A stretch of 18,086 bases of DNA from Actinomycetota bacterium (GTDB taxonomy: Bacteria; Actinomycetota; Thermoleophilia; Gaiellales; Gaiellaceae), in the NCBI GenBank assembly GCA_013812265.1, contig JACCTQ010000196.1, positions 1 to 18,086 on the forward strand, in the 5' to 3' direction. The number at the start of each line of letters is the position of its first letter. The stretch's first letter is position 1. Both the position numbers and the translations under genes were made by a program. The notes beneath the pieces were generated by a model, which saw only the letters and a program-made list of their open reading frames with translations, did no database searches and had not been told where the DNA came from. Below, piece by piece: positions 5,619 to 17,051 of the stretch.

Positions 5619-6961
5619 CGCTGGAGCTCGGACGTCCGCTCCTCCGTCTCCGGTAGCGCCTGAAGCGGGGATGCGGGTCGGCCGATTGCCTCGTAGACGA
5701 AGCCGGCTTGCCTAGCTTCGTCCGGGTCGAGCATGTTCCGTCCGTCGACGATCAGGGGATTCCGCATCGCCCGGCGATTCTCCACCGAGATGAGCGTCCG
5801 AAGCTCCGGCCATTCGGTCACGATGACCGCCGCGTCCGCGCCCGCTAAAGCCTCGGAGACCTCCGTGCAGAAACTCGCCCCTTGCAGCAGGCTGCTCGCA
5901 TCGGCGACCGGGTCCCAGGCACGCACCGCCGCTCCCTCGGCGAGGAGACGAGAGGCCAGCACCAGGCTCGGCGCCTCGCGCAGGTCGTCGGTGTGGGGCT
6001 TGAAAGCAAGTCCCAGGAGAGCGATCGTCTTGCCGCGCAGCTTTCCGAGGTGCTTCTGCAGTTTGCTGACGACGCGGCGCTTCTGCAGCTCGTTCACCTC
6101 GATCACAGCGCTCAGCAGCTGGAAGTGGTACCCGGAGTTGCCGGCAAGCTGCTTGAGCGCCGAGACGTCTTTCGGGAAGCACGAGCCGCCGAAGCCGATA
6201 CCTGCGCGCAGGAAGTGCGGCCCGAGGCGGTGATCCAGGCCCATTCCCTGCGCGACATCTTCCACATCGGCGCCGACGAGCTCGCACACGTTCGCGATCT
6301 CGTTGATGAAGCTGATACGGGTGGAGAGGAAGGCGTTGGAGGCGAGCTTCACCATCTCGGCGGAAGCGACGTCCATGCGCACGATCGGAGCATCGATGCC
6401 CGCGTGCAGCTCCTCCACCCGATCGCCGTCCGAGTCCTCGAAAGCCCCGATCACGACGCGGTCGGGCTTCATGAAGTCACGTAGCGCCGTTCCTTCGGCC
6501 AGAAACTCGGGATTCGACACGTACCCGACGTTGTCCAGACCGCGAGCGTCCAGGGCGAGGCGAACCTTCTCCCCCGTGCCGACCGGCACCGTGCTCTTCA
6601 TCACCAGCGTCCTCGGCCCGTCGAGGGATCCGATGTCGTCGATCACCGTCCAGACACGCGAGAGATCGGCATCGCCGGAGTACGTGGACGGCGTGTCGAC
6701 GCAGACGTAGACGAAGTCGGCCACCTGGACCGCCTCGCGGGCGTCGAGGGTGAAGCTCACTCGCTCGGCATTGCGGGCGAGCAGCTCCTCCAGGCCCGGC
6801 TCGTAGATGGGAACGACTCCCCGGCGAAGCGCTTCCACCTTTTCGGGCACGATGTCCCTGATCGCGACCCGATGGCCGAGCTCTGCGAAGCCGGCGCCCG
6901 TCACCAGACCGACGTAGCCGGCGCCGAAGATGGCGATGCGTGCTTTTTCGTCTCGAGCCAC
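5615..6961 (-). CDS. ugd: UDP-glucose 6-dehydrogenase
   Basis: This 448-residue enzyme oxidises UDP-glucose to UDP-glucuronate with two NAD+, supplying uronic acid for surface polysaccharide. The Rossmann motif IFGAGYVGLVTGAGFAELGH is at about 11-30, followed by PIYEPGLEELL (51-61), VCVDTPS (86-92), NPEFLAEGTALRDF (150-163) and the catalytic segment GIGFGGSCFPKD with C261. The C-terminal substrate-binding half has ALLGLAFKPHTDDLREAPS and a WPE motif. The GTG start is 9 nt after the LCP gene stop and has no strong Shine-Dalgarno. The 3' end overlaps the cupin gene. The GDP-mannose and UDP-ManNAc dehydrogenase families are related, but the motifs fit UDP-glucose dehydrogenase best. The order LCP ligase, ugd, cupin suggests an envelope-glycan operon. 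Confidence 0.93.
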   Translation of the reverse strand: MARDEKARIAIFGAGYVGLVTGAGFAELGHRVAIRDIVPEKVEALRRGVVPIYEPGLEELLARNAERVSFTLDAREAVQVADFVYVCVDTPSTYSGDADLSRVWTVIDDIGSLDGPRTLVMKSTVPVGTGEKVRLALDARGLDNVGYVSNPEFLAEGTALRDFMKPDRVVIGAFEDSDGDRVEELHAGIDAPIVRMDVASAEMVKLASNAFLSTRISFINEIANVCELVGADVEDVAQGMGLDHRLGPHFLRAGIGFGGSCFPKDVSALKQLAGNSGYHFQLLSAVIEVNELQKRRVVSKLQKHLGKLRGKTIALLGLAFKPHTDDLREAPSLVLASRLLAEGAAVRAWDPVADASSLLQGASFCTEVSEALAGADAAVIVTEWPELRTLISVENRRAMRNPLIVDGRNMLDPDEARQAGFVYEAIGRPASPLQALPETEERTSELQR

Positions 6962-6970
6962 AGTGTGAGC

Positions 6971-8947
6971 TTACTTGCGCTTTCGGGCCTTGGCGGGCTT
7001 TGCGACCCTCGCGGGCAGGGGACGCAGGCCTCGCGCAATCGCGATCATCGTCTCGTTCGAGAGCGTGTCGAGGAGGGTGTTGACCACCCAGAACGTCGCG
7101 CCCTGCTCGCGGAGCACGACCATGTGCAAGCGGGGGCCGGTGAAGTAGTAGTCGTAGATGCGACCCTTGTGGAAGTGCCGAAAGCTCTTCCCGCTGAGCA
7201 CCGGAGCGTCATCCCAGTCGGTCTGCTGGATGCCCCAATAGCCGGCGACGTCCCTGCTCGTCTTGAACGTCAAGCGGACGCCCTTGTGTCCGTCGGGGAG
7301 CCGGTACACGCGGATCGGGCGCTCCAACGAGGAAGCCTTCTCCAGCACGTTCGGAACCTGCAACGTGAACCGCACGCGACGCCTGATCGACCGTAGCTCG
7401 CGGAGCGTCTCGCCACGGTTGAACGTGACCGCGGCCGGCGCCGGCTTGGGCGTCCGGTCGGCGGGCGCCGGCGCGATCGACCCGTGGAACGTCTGGCCGA
7501 CGACCACGAGCGTCATGGCCCCGTTTGCGAGCAGCGATAGCTGCCCCGGCGGTATGCCGCGGACGAGATCCGCCGATCCGATCAGCGTCTGCAGCCCTCT
7601 TGCAGCGGCGCGCGATCGCCGCTGCCCCGGGTCGTAGTAGATCTTCGTATGGAAGTAGTCCTGGCGCGGCGCGTTTGCTTCGCGGTTCGCCGGCGGAAGC
7701 AGCGTCTGGTACCCCCGCTCGGCGAGCAGGGACCTGGCGTTCGCGGCAGCACCCTCTACGTCGTTTCCGTTCAGGACCGTGACGGTCACCTGGCTGGGTC
7801 TAGGCCCGCTCTTCTTGCGCGCCTTGCGCCGAATGCCGGCGGCCGCGGCGGCCTTGTCGGCCGACTCGACATCGGGCGTCAAGAACTCCTGCACCGCCGC
7901 CTGGATGTTGGAGGTGGGGGTGTAGAGCTCGTTCGTCCCGTAGAGCCCGCCGATCCGCGTCTGGAAGAAGCGCCCAGCCGGCAGCGAGTAGGCGAAGGCC
8001 GCGTAGCGAAGGACGGTCCTCGGCGGCAGCTCTCCTCCGCCGCCGACGCCCACCTCGACGTTCCTCTCGATGATCGAGATCATTCGCGGTAGATCGGCCG
8101 GCGAGAAGTCGTGCGTGAGGCGGTCCTTGAGAGCGCGCACGAAAAGTTGCTGGCGAGCGTTTCGGTACAGGTCGTTGTCGGTGTGCCGGAAGCGCACGAA
8201 GTCGAGCGCATCGGAGCCGTTCAGAAGCTGGTACCCGGGCTGGAGGTCGATCGTCGCGTACGTGAACCCCTGGCTCACACCTTCGTTGTCGTTGAAGTAG
8301 CGGCGGTCGACATCGACCCACACGCCGCCGAGCTTGCTCACCACCTGCGTGAAGGCGCGGAAGTTGACGGTGATGAGATAGTTGATCTGCAGGTTCGTGA
8401 GATTCTTGACCGTTTCCAGCGAGCCCTTTACGCCGCACTCCGCGTACGCGGCATTGATGCGGCCGGTGAAACGGGCAGCGCCCGGTTCACACATGATCGG
8501 CACCGACAGGTCCCGGGGAAAGGACATCATCGAGATCGCATCAACCTCAGGGTCAGCCCGCAGCAGCATGAGCGTGTCGGAGCGCGAGGGCAGCCCGCCC
8601 TCGCCGGCACGGGCGTCGTAGCCCACGATCAATGCCGTCGCCGGCTTGTTCGGGGGCGCCACGTCGAGCCGTGCCTGGGCAAGCTTCAGCGCGGGCGTCT
8701 TTGCCCGAATCGCGGAGATGCTCTGGTCGAAGAAGAGGTAGGCGCCTCCGGCGAGCGAGGCCGCGAGCATGAGGAGGATGGCCATGAGCCAGAACACGAT
8801 CCTGCCAACGAGACGCAGCCGACTACGCGGCCGGCTCGACTGGCTGTAGCGGGTCATCGGGCTCGAGACGACGGGCGGGACGGCCGCACGTCCGTTCCCG
8901 TTCGCCGCTGTCCCGCGGCCGATGCCTCTCTTGAGCGTTGTCCGCAT
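6971..8947 (-). CDS. LytR-CpsA-Psr (LCP) family envelope-glycan ligase with LytR_C and an extra C-terminal domain
   Basis: LCP proteins transfer glycans from undecaprenyl carriers to the cell wall, acting outside the membrane. The 658 residues comprise a basic cytoplasmic leader (1-46), one membrane anchor (about 47-73, IVFWLMAILLMLAASLAGGAYLF), an LCP catalytic domain (about 102-275, with SRSDTLMLL, FPRDLSVPI, GRINAAYA and DFVRFRHTDNDLYRNARQQ carrying the conserved arginines), and a LytR_C domain (about 386-490, VTVLNGNDVEGAAANARSLL). An unassigned region of about 140 residues follows (509-645, including GYWGIQQTDWDDAPVLSG and WVVNTLLDTLSNETMIAIA), then the basic tail KPAKARKRK. The last region is absent from ordinary LCP proteins. 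ATG 8947 has no Shine-Dalgarno and lies directly behind a terminator-like hairpin; M31 (8857) is an alternative start. ugd follows after 9 nt. Confidence 0.92.
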   Translation of the reverse strand: MRTTLKRGIGRGTAANGNGRAAVPPVVSSPMTRYSQSSRPRSRLRLVGRIVFWLMAILLMLAASLAGGAYLFFDQSISAIRAKTPALKLAQARLDVAPPNKPATALIVGYDARAGEGGLPSRSDTLMLLRADPEVDAISMMSFPRDLSVPIMCEPGAARFTGRINAAYAECGVKGSLETVKNLTNLQINYLITVNFRAFTQVVSKLGGVWVDVDRRYFNDNEGVSQGFTYATIDLQPGYQLLNGSDALDFVRFRHTDNDLYRNARQQLFVRALKDRLTHDFSPADLPRMISIIERNVEVGVGGGGELPPRTVLRYAAFAYSLPAGRFFQTRIGGLYGTNELYTPTSNIQAAVQEFLTPDVESADKAAAAAGIRRKARKKSGPRPSQVTVTVLNGNDVEGAAANARSLLAERGYQTLLPPANREANAPRQDYFHTKIYYDPGQRRSRAAARGLQTLIGSADLVRGIPPGQLSLLANGAMTLVVVGQTFHGSIAPAPADRTPKPAPAAVTFNRGETLRELRSIRRRVRFTLQVPNVLEKASSLERPIRVYRLPDGHKGVRLTFKTSRDVAGYWGIQQTDWDDAPVLSGKSFRHFHKGRIYDYYFTGPRLHMVVLREQGATFWVVNTLLDTLSNETMIAIARGLRPLPARVAKPAKARKRK

Positions 8948-8950
8948 CTG

Positions 8951-8977
8951 AAAAGAGAAAACGCCTAGACGGCGTTT
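8951..8977 (-). terminator. Intrinsic terminator-like hairpin between ybdK and the LCP gene
   Basis: On the minus strand AAACGCC, loop GTCTA and GGCGTTT form a 7-bp stem followed by TCTCTTTT. It lies 37 nt past the ybdK-like stop, correctly oriented to end that transcript. The T-rich tail ends 3 nt before the LCP ATG (8947), so it could also act as an attenuator on read-through into the LCP operon. Confidence 0.6.
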
Positions 8978-9013
8978 CGCCCAGGATACCCCACTTTCCT
9001 CCCTAGCACTAAA

Positions 9014-10126
9014 CTAAAGTCCGTGAACCGTCTGCTCGGCGAGTCGCTGAGCAACGGCAAGCAGGCTCCCGCGCTCTGCAAGCACTTTCCGCTGCTCGTC
9101 CGCCCCGGTCCCCCGGTCGCAGATCTGCTCGACTGTATCGAGTGAATCCGCGCAGCCGAGCCGCCGAGCGGCGGGGTATGCGCGCTCCACGAGCGCAAGA
9201 ACGGCCTCGCGGGCCGGCCGCTCCACGTCACGTTCCAGCCAAACGAGGTCCGTGTCGAGGCCGTGCCGAACCGCCCTCCACTTGTTCTCCGCAATCAGCA
9301 GGGCGGGCTGGGTGGGCAGCGCTCCCTCACGCTCGTAGTCCTCGGAGAGCGTCGCCACCAGGCTCTGGACGAGGGCGACGATGGCCTCCGTGCTCTCTAC
9401 CCGTGTCTGGGCGTCGCAAATTCGCATCTCGATCGTGCCCAGCTGCGGATGCGGCCGGAGATCCCACCAGATGTAGGTGTAGTCGGGAAACGAGCTCGTC
9501 CTGACACCGCGGTCGATCACCTGCTCGAACTCCTCGAAGGAAGAGAACACGGGTGGCAGGCCACTCCGCGGCATCGTGTCGAAGACCTTGCTGCGGGTCG
9601 ATGCGAGGCCGGTGTCGCGCCCCTGCCAAAACGGCGAGTTGGCAGACAGGGCGAGCAGCTCGGGAAGCGCCGTGCGAAGCCCGTTGGCCACGTTGATGGC
9701 CTCGGACGGGCTGTCGAGCCCGACGTGCACGTGCAGCCCGAAGACGAGCTCGCGCTCGGCCACCCACCGCAGCGCGTCGACGAGCTCGCGGTAGCGCGGC
9801 TCGTCGGTGACCTCCTGGTGCTCGTAGCGTGAGAACGGATGGGTTCCCGCACCCGCCATGAGCGCACCTCGCTCGGCGGCTGCATCGCGCAGGCGAACGC
9901 GCAGCAGGCGCACTTGCTCCATCGCTGCCGACACCGAGCTGCAGACCTCGGTAGCGACCTCGACCACCGACTGCAGCAGCTCGCGCTTGATCGCCGGGCC
10001 GCTGCCGGCGGCCTCGATCACCTCGCCCGAGCGAGAGACGAGCTCGCAGCTCTCGGCGTCGACGAGCTGAAACTCCTCTTCGACGCCGAGGCTGAAGGGT
10101 GGCCTCCGGCCGTAGTTGACCTCCAC
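9014..10126 (-). CDS. YbdK-type carboxylate-amine ligase / glutamate-cysteine ligase (GCS2)
   Basis: The protein belongs to the GCS2 family, whose members join glutamate and cysteine with ATP to give gamma-glutamylcysteine, sometimes weakly. Family signatures are FSLGVEEEFQLVD (about 11-23), HPFSRYEHQEVTDEPRY, FGLHVHVGL, NSPFWQGRDTGLASTRSKV, SFPDYTYIWWDLRPHPQLGTIEMRICD cut into its two halves, and the C-terminal WRAVRHGLD. The open frame extends back into metH, but the sensible start is GTG 10126, only 7 nt after the metH TGA, giving 370 residues, normal for the family. The spacing implies co-transcription with metH. Many actinobacteria use mycothiol, so the real product may be gamma-glutamylcysteine, glutathione or another gamma-glutamyl amide. 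A sulfur-metabolism link to metH is inference. Confidence 0.9.
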   Translation of the reverse strand: MEVNYGRRPPFSLGVEEEFQLVDAESCELVSRSGEVIEAAGSGPAIKRELLQSVVEVATEVCSSVSAAMEQVRLLRVRLRDAAAERGALMAGAGTHPFSRYEHQEVTDEPRYRELVDALRWVAERELVFGLHVHVGLDSPSEAINVANGLRTALPELLALSANSPFWQGRDTGLASTRSKVFDTMPRSGLPPVFSSFEEFEQVIDRGVRTSSFPDYTYIWWDLRPHPQLGTIEMRICDAQTRVESTEAIVALVQSLVATLSEDYEREGALPTQPALLIAENKWRAVRHGLDTDLVWLERDVERPAREAVLALVERAYPAARRLGCADSLDTVEQICDRGTGADEQRKVLAERGSLLAVAQRLAEQTVHGL

Positions 10127-10133
10127 CGAGCGC

Positions 10134-13838
<3,705 letters not shown>

Positions 13839-13867
13839 GTCGCGCTCCTGCCTAGCGCATTTTGACG

Positions 13868-13911
13868 ATCCTTCTCCCACCCGCGCACGTGAGCGCCCAC
13901 GGGGGAAGGGC
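13868..13911 (-). terminator. Imperfect hairpin between atpC and metH
   Basis: On the minus strand CCTTCCCCC just past the atpC stop can pair with GGGAGAAGG about 20 nt later (8 of 9 positions), with a GC-rich loop and then ATCGTCAAAATG. There is no proper T run, so this is a weak terminator or a leader structure for metH. Confidence 0.3.
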
Positions 13912-14336
13912 TAGACGCGGCCCGAGACGGAGAGCTGGTTCTCGGCGTGCCGAATCCGCTGCTCCAGCTGCCAGCGGTCGGCCTCGGATTCGCCGCGATC
14001 GAGCCGCTCGAGCTCGGCTCGTGCATCCTCGAGCTGCCGGCGGGCGCGCTCGTCGTCGATGTCCGTGGCCGAGACGGCGTCGTCCACGAGCGCGAGCGCA
14101 CGGTCCTGCTCGACCTTGAAGAAACCGGGTCCGGTGGCGAACTCGCGCACGTCGTCGCGCGCAACGTGCACCCGGGTCGAGCCGGCGCGCAGCATGGCGA
14201 CGAGCGGAGCGTGGCGGGCGAGCACGCCGATCTCGCCGGCGGCGCCGGGCACGATCAGCATCTCGGCCTCGCCCTCGAACGCGGCGCCTTCAGGCGTCAC
14301 GAGCGAGACAGCGAAGGTCTTGCGTCCGTCGGCCAC
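13911..14336 (-). CDS. atpC: F1F0 ATP synthase epsilon subunit
   Basis: The 141-residue protein is the central-stalk epsilon subunit, which couples rotation to the catalytic head and can inhibit ATP hydrolysis. The N-terminal beta-sandwich shows FAVSLVTPEGAAFEGEAEMLIVPGAAGEIGVLARHAPLVAML at about 8-49 in consecutive blocks, and the C-terminal helical hairpin spans about 93-135 (DIDDERARRQLEDARAELERLD). It starts with GTG 16 nt after atpD; an in-frame TAG lies two codons upstream, so no longer start is possible. AGAAG abuts the GTG too closely for a normal Shine-Dalgarno, which suggests coupling to atpD translation. Confidence 0.95.
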   Translation of the reverse strand: MADGRKTFAVSLVTPEGAAFEGEAEMLIVPGAAGEIGVLARHAPLVAMLRAGSTRVHVARDDVREFATGPGFFKVEQDRALALVDDAVSATDIDDERARRQLEDARAELERLDRGESEADRWQLEQRIRHAENQLSVSGRV

Positions 14337-14352
14337 CTTCTATATGACCCGT

Positions 14353-15867
14353 CTAGGCAGCGACGGGCTCCGGCTTAGGGTCCGGCTCGGTCGCCTGCTC
14401 GGGCTCGGACTTCTCGGGCGGGGCTTCCCGCTCGCCCTCACCGGCAAGGTGCCGGCCCTTCTCCACCGCGCCTTCGATCGCGCCGACCATGTAGAAGGCC
14501 TGCTCGGGAAGATCGTCGTGCTTGCCGTCGATGATCTCCCGGAAACCCTTGATCGTGTCCTCGAGCTTCACGTACTGGCCCGGTGTGCCGGTGAACTGCT
14601 CGGCGACGAAGTTGGGCTGAGACAGGAAACGCTGGATCTTGCGCGCCCGGGACACGGTGAGCCGATCCTCGTCGGATAGCTCGTCGATACCGAGGATGGC
14701 GATGATGTCCTGGAGATCCTTGTAGCGCTGCAGGATCTCCTTGACGCGGGTGGCGGTCTCGTAATGCTCGTCCGAGACGATTCCGGGCTGCAAGGCGCGG
14801 GAGGTCGATGTGAGTGGATCGACCGCTGGGTAGATCCCTTGCTCGACGATCGCCCGGCTCAGCTCGGTCGTGGAGTCGAGATGCGCGAACGTGGTCGCCG
14901 GGGCCGGGTCGGTGTAGTCGTCCGCGGGGACATAGATCGCCTGAATCGAGGTCACGGAGCCCGTCCGGGTGGACGTGATCCGCTCCTGGAGCTGCCCCAT
15001 CTCGGTCGCGAGCGTGGGCTGGTACCCCACCGCGCTCGGCATGCGGCCGAGCAGCGCCGAGACCTCGGAGCCTGCCTGCACGAAGCGGAAGATGTTGTCG
15101 ATGAAGAGCAGCACGTCCTGACCCTGGTCGCGGAAGTACTCCGCCATCGTGAGGCCGGAAAGACCGACGCGCAGACGCGCCCCCGGCGGCTCGTTCATCT
15201 GGCCGTAGACGAGTGCCGTCTTGTCGATCACACCCGATTCCTGCATCTCGAGCCACATGTCGTTCCCCTCGCGAGTGCGCTCGCCCACGCCACAGAAGAC
15301 CGACAGCCCGCCGTGCTCGCGGGCGATGTTGTGGATGAGCTCCTGGATCAGCACCGTCTTGCCCGTGCCCGCGCCTCCGAACAAGCCGACCTTGCCGCCC
15401 TTTGTATACGGGGCTAGCAGATCGACGACCTTCAACCCCGTTTCCAGGATCTCGGTGGTCGGTGAGAGCTCTTCGAACGAGGGCGGCTCGCGGTGGATCG
15501 ACCACCGCTCGCCCTCGACCGGCGCGTCGCTGCGATCGATGGGATCCCCGAGCACGTTGAAGATTCGGCCGAGCGTCGCCTCTCCGACCGGCACGCTGAT
15601 CGGCCCGCCGGTGTCGACGATGGAGACGCCGCGAGGGATGCCGTCCGTGGAGTCCATCGCGACCGCGCGCACTCGGTCGTCGCCGAGGTGCTGCTGCACC
15701 TCCGCAATGAGATCGATCTCGGCGCGGCCATCCTGCGCCGGCAGCGTGAGACGGAGGGCGTTGTTGATCTCCGGCAGGTTCCCGGTGAAGACGGCGTCGA
15801 TGACGACGCTCTTGATCTCGATCACCTTGCCGACATTCGATCCGTTCGAGTTCTGCTGTTCAGACAT
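14353..15867 (-). CDS. atpD: F1F0 ATP synthase beta subunit
   Basis: This is the catalytic F1 subunit, 504 residues. It has the Walker A loop GGAGTGKT (164-171), the catalytic Glu/Arg segment GERTREGND (195-203), the Walker B segment VLLFIDNIFRF, PSAVGYQPTLATEMG and the DELSEED-loop equivalent DELSDED, all intact. The last 30 residues form an acidic Pro/Glu-rich tail (PPEKSEPEQATEPDPKPEPVAA split over two blocks) beyond the usual end. The ATG has AGGAG 4 nt upstream. atpC follows after 16 nt. The expected upstream partners atpA and atpG are absent: the next gene upstream is an anti-sigma-like protein 240 nt away. The motifs indicate an ordinary F-type beta subunit, not an alpha or flagellar ATPase. 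Confidence 0.97.
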   Translation of the reverse strand: MSEQQNSNGSNVGKVIEIKSVVIDAVFTGNLPEINNALRLTLPAQDGRAEIDLIAEVQQHLGDDRVRAVAMDSTDGIPRGVSIVDTGGPISVPVGEATLGRIFNVLGDPIDRSDAPVEGERWSIHREPPSFEELSPTTEILETGLKVVDLLAPYTKGGKVGLFGGAGTGKTVLIQELIHNIAREHGGLSVFCGVGERTREGNDMWLEMQESGVIDKTALVYGQMNEPPGARLRVGLSGLTMAEYFRDQGQDVLLFIDNIFRFVQAGSEVSALLGRMPSAVGYQPTLATEMGQLQERITSTRTGSVTSIQAIYVPADDYTDPAPATTFAHLDSTTELSRAIVEQGIYPAVDPLTSTSRALQPGIVSDEHYETATRVKEILQRYKDLQDIIAILGIDELSDEDRLTVSRARKIQRFLSQPNFVAEQFTGTPGQYVKLEDTIKGFREIIDGKHDDLPEQAFYMVGAIEGAVEKGRHLAGEGEREAPPEKSEPEQATEPDPKPEPVAA

Positions 15868-16107
15868 GAGTCTCCTGGAGAGGCGGTACGACCGTCCGAC
15901 GCCAAGGCAGCAGGCGCCGACAGAACGCCGCGATTCTATCCGAGCGCCCGCGCGACCGGCCGCCTAGAGCCAGCTGCAAACGGTGATCGTTCTCGGCCGC
16001 CGCCAGCCTGGCGACGTGATCGAGGCCTCAGACGTACGAGGTGATAGGCGACGCCATCATGGCTGAAGCGTAGCGCCTGGGCCGATGCCTGGAGCGCGCC
16101 GGGTGGC
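15868..16107 (-). promoter_or_regulatory. atpD upstream region with TAGAAT -10-like element
   Basis: This 240-bp gap contains no recognisable gene or atpG remnant. On the minus strand TAGAAT (15938-15933) resembles a -10 box and would give a leader of about 60 nt ending in the AGGAG site of atpD. No -35 hexamer stands out at the right distance. The gap supports independent transcription of atpDC. Confidence 0.35.
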
Positions 16108-16602
16108 TCAGACGGGCTGCTTGCCCGGGTGCCGTTCCACGTCGCTCGAAGGTCCTGCGGGAGGGGTTGGCGGTGCAGACTCGAGCTCCACAGCCCGCTT
16201 CAGGCCTGGGCCGATCTGCGGGCGCGCTGGGCTCACCCTCTCGAGGGTGCTCGGCGCGGCGGATCGAGCGGTGATCGCGTCACGCGAGCCGAGCGAGCCA
16301 AGCACGCTGCCGAGACCGACGGCGGCCACGGCGCTCGCTGCAACAGCGACCTGCACCGACCGGAACGATCCGCGTCGGCGACGGGGGAGAGAGATGGGCA
16401 CATCGAGACGCTCGGGAGGGGCCGAGCGAAGCTCGCCCGTGAAGGCCCGCGCCTCGGCGGCGAACTTCCGGCAATCCTCGCAGCCAGCGAGGTGCGTTCG
16501 CAGCAGGGCGATCTCGAACTGCGACAGCTCACCGTCGAGCTCGACCGAGACCCATGCGCGGACGCGGTCACAGCGCTGCGTCGTCAACTTCAACGTTCCC
16601 AT
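16108..16602 (-). CDS. Putative zinc-finger anti-sigma factor, single membrane span
   Basis: The 164-residue protein has an N-terminal zinc-binding anti-sigma (ZAS/zf-HC2) motif: CDRVRAWVSVELDGELSQFE followed by THLAGCEDCRKF, giving H37-x3-C41-x2-C44. A basic patch (SLPRRRRGSFR) precedes one membrane helix at about 83-104 (VQVAVAASAVAAVGLGSVLGS), and about 60 Pro-rich extracytoplasmic residues follow. Such proteins hold an ECF sigma factor at the membrane until a signal releases it. Unusually, no sigma gene is adjacent: upstream are a small membrane protein and an ABC ATPase, downstream atpDC. The ATG lacks a Shine-Dalgarno and sits about 10 nt after an ECF-like -10 sequence. It may control a sigma factor encoded elsewhere, or be a zf-HC2 protein with another role. 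Confidence 0.8.
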   Translation of the reverse strand: MGTLKLTTQRCDRVRAWVSVELDGELSQFEIALLRTHLAGCEDCRKFAAEARAFTGELRSAPPERLDVPISLPRRRRGSFRSVQVAVAASAVAAVGLGSVLGSLGSRDAITARSAAPSTLERVSPARPQIGPGLKRAVELESAPPTPPAGPSSDVERHPGKQPV

Positions 16603-16611
16603 ATCAAGTTG

Positions 16612-16636
16612 GACGCCAGAGATCCCGGAGAGTTAG
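16612..16636 (-). promoter_or_regulatory. ECF-sigma-like promoter of the anti-sigma gene
   Basis: On the minus strand CTAAC (16636-16632), a 16-bp spacer and CGTCCAAC (16615-16608) resemble the GGAAC-N16-CGTC layout of ECF sigma promoters; AAC and CGTC match. Transcription would begin within a few bases of the ATG at 16602, consistent with the missing ribosome binding site. The -35 match is only partial. Confidence 0.4.
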
Positions 16637-16677
16637 CAAAACTCGTCAGTTCTCAGGGACTTTCGCCAGCGGAGCTC

Positions 16678-17049
16678 TCAGGCCAGCTTGTAGCGACTAT
16701 CCACGGCGGCGCCGAGCACGACGAGCGCGAGCCCGACCGTCACGAAGACCGCGGAGAGATTGATGGAGTCTTCCTGCTCCGCGGCCGTCGCCCACCGAAC
16801 CGTTCGCGAACCGAGAAACATCCCGAACGGTCCGGCTGTTCCGCTTTCGGATTTAACCCGCGCGGGGCCGCGATTACCAATGAAGAATCCCGACACGAGC
16901 AGAAACGACCCAACGAGGTAGAACCCGAGCGAGACGGCCCGCGTCAGTGATGCGCCCGCGAGCAACCCGACCAGCGCGGAAAAGGCGGCCGTCAATCCAC
17001 CGGCGAGACAGAGTACGAACCCGAGGCGGCGGAGCGCCGCGAGCAGCAT
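16678..17049 (-). CDS. Small three-helix membrane protein, unknown function
   Basis: The ATG at 17049 lies 2 nt after the ABC ATPase stop (TGACCATG), so translation is probably coupled. The 123-residue product has three hydrophobic segments: about 5-29 (ALRRLGFVLCLAGGLTAAFSALVGLL), 38-57 (VSLGFYLVGSFLLVSGFFIG) and 99-116 (LSAVFVTVGLALVVLGAA). A polar loop between the second and third (RGPARVKSESGTAGPFGMFLG) separates them. I recognise no family and no catalytic motif. The same frame stays open upstream over the ABC gene, but that extension is the shadow of the ATPase; hydrophobic, protein-like sequence begins only at this ATG. It could be an accessory to the transporter or simply a coupled neighbour. 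Confidence 0.75.
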   Translation of the reverse strand: MLLAALRRLGFVLCLAGGLTAAFSALVGLLAGASLTRAVSLGFYLVGSFLLVSGFFIGNRGPARVKSESGTAGPFGMFLGSRTVRWATAAEQEDSINLSAVFVTVGLALVVLGAAVDSRYKLA

Positions 17050-17051
17050 GG

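Noticed and set aside
13839..13880. metH start at the upstream ATG 13880
   Set aside because: GTG 13838 has AGGAG at proper spacing and begins at the conserved N-terminus; the extra 14 residues (MGEGSSKCARQERD) look non-coding.
13839..13910. Cobalamin riboswitch upstream of metH
   Set aside because: Only 72 nt separate atpC from metH, too short for the aptamer, and no B12-box-like sequence is present.
13911..15867. N-type ATPase operon (atpDCQRBEFAG), which also begins with atpDC
   Set aside because: atpC is followed by metH instead of atpQ/atpR, so the N-ATPase gene order is not supported.
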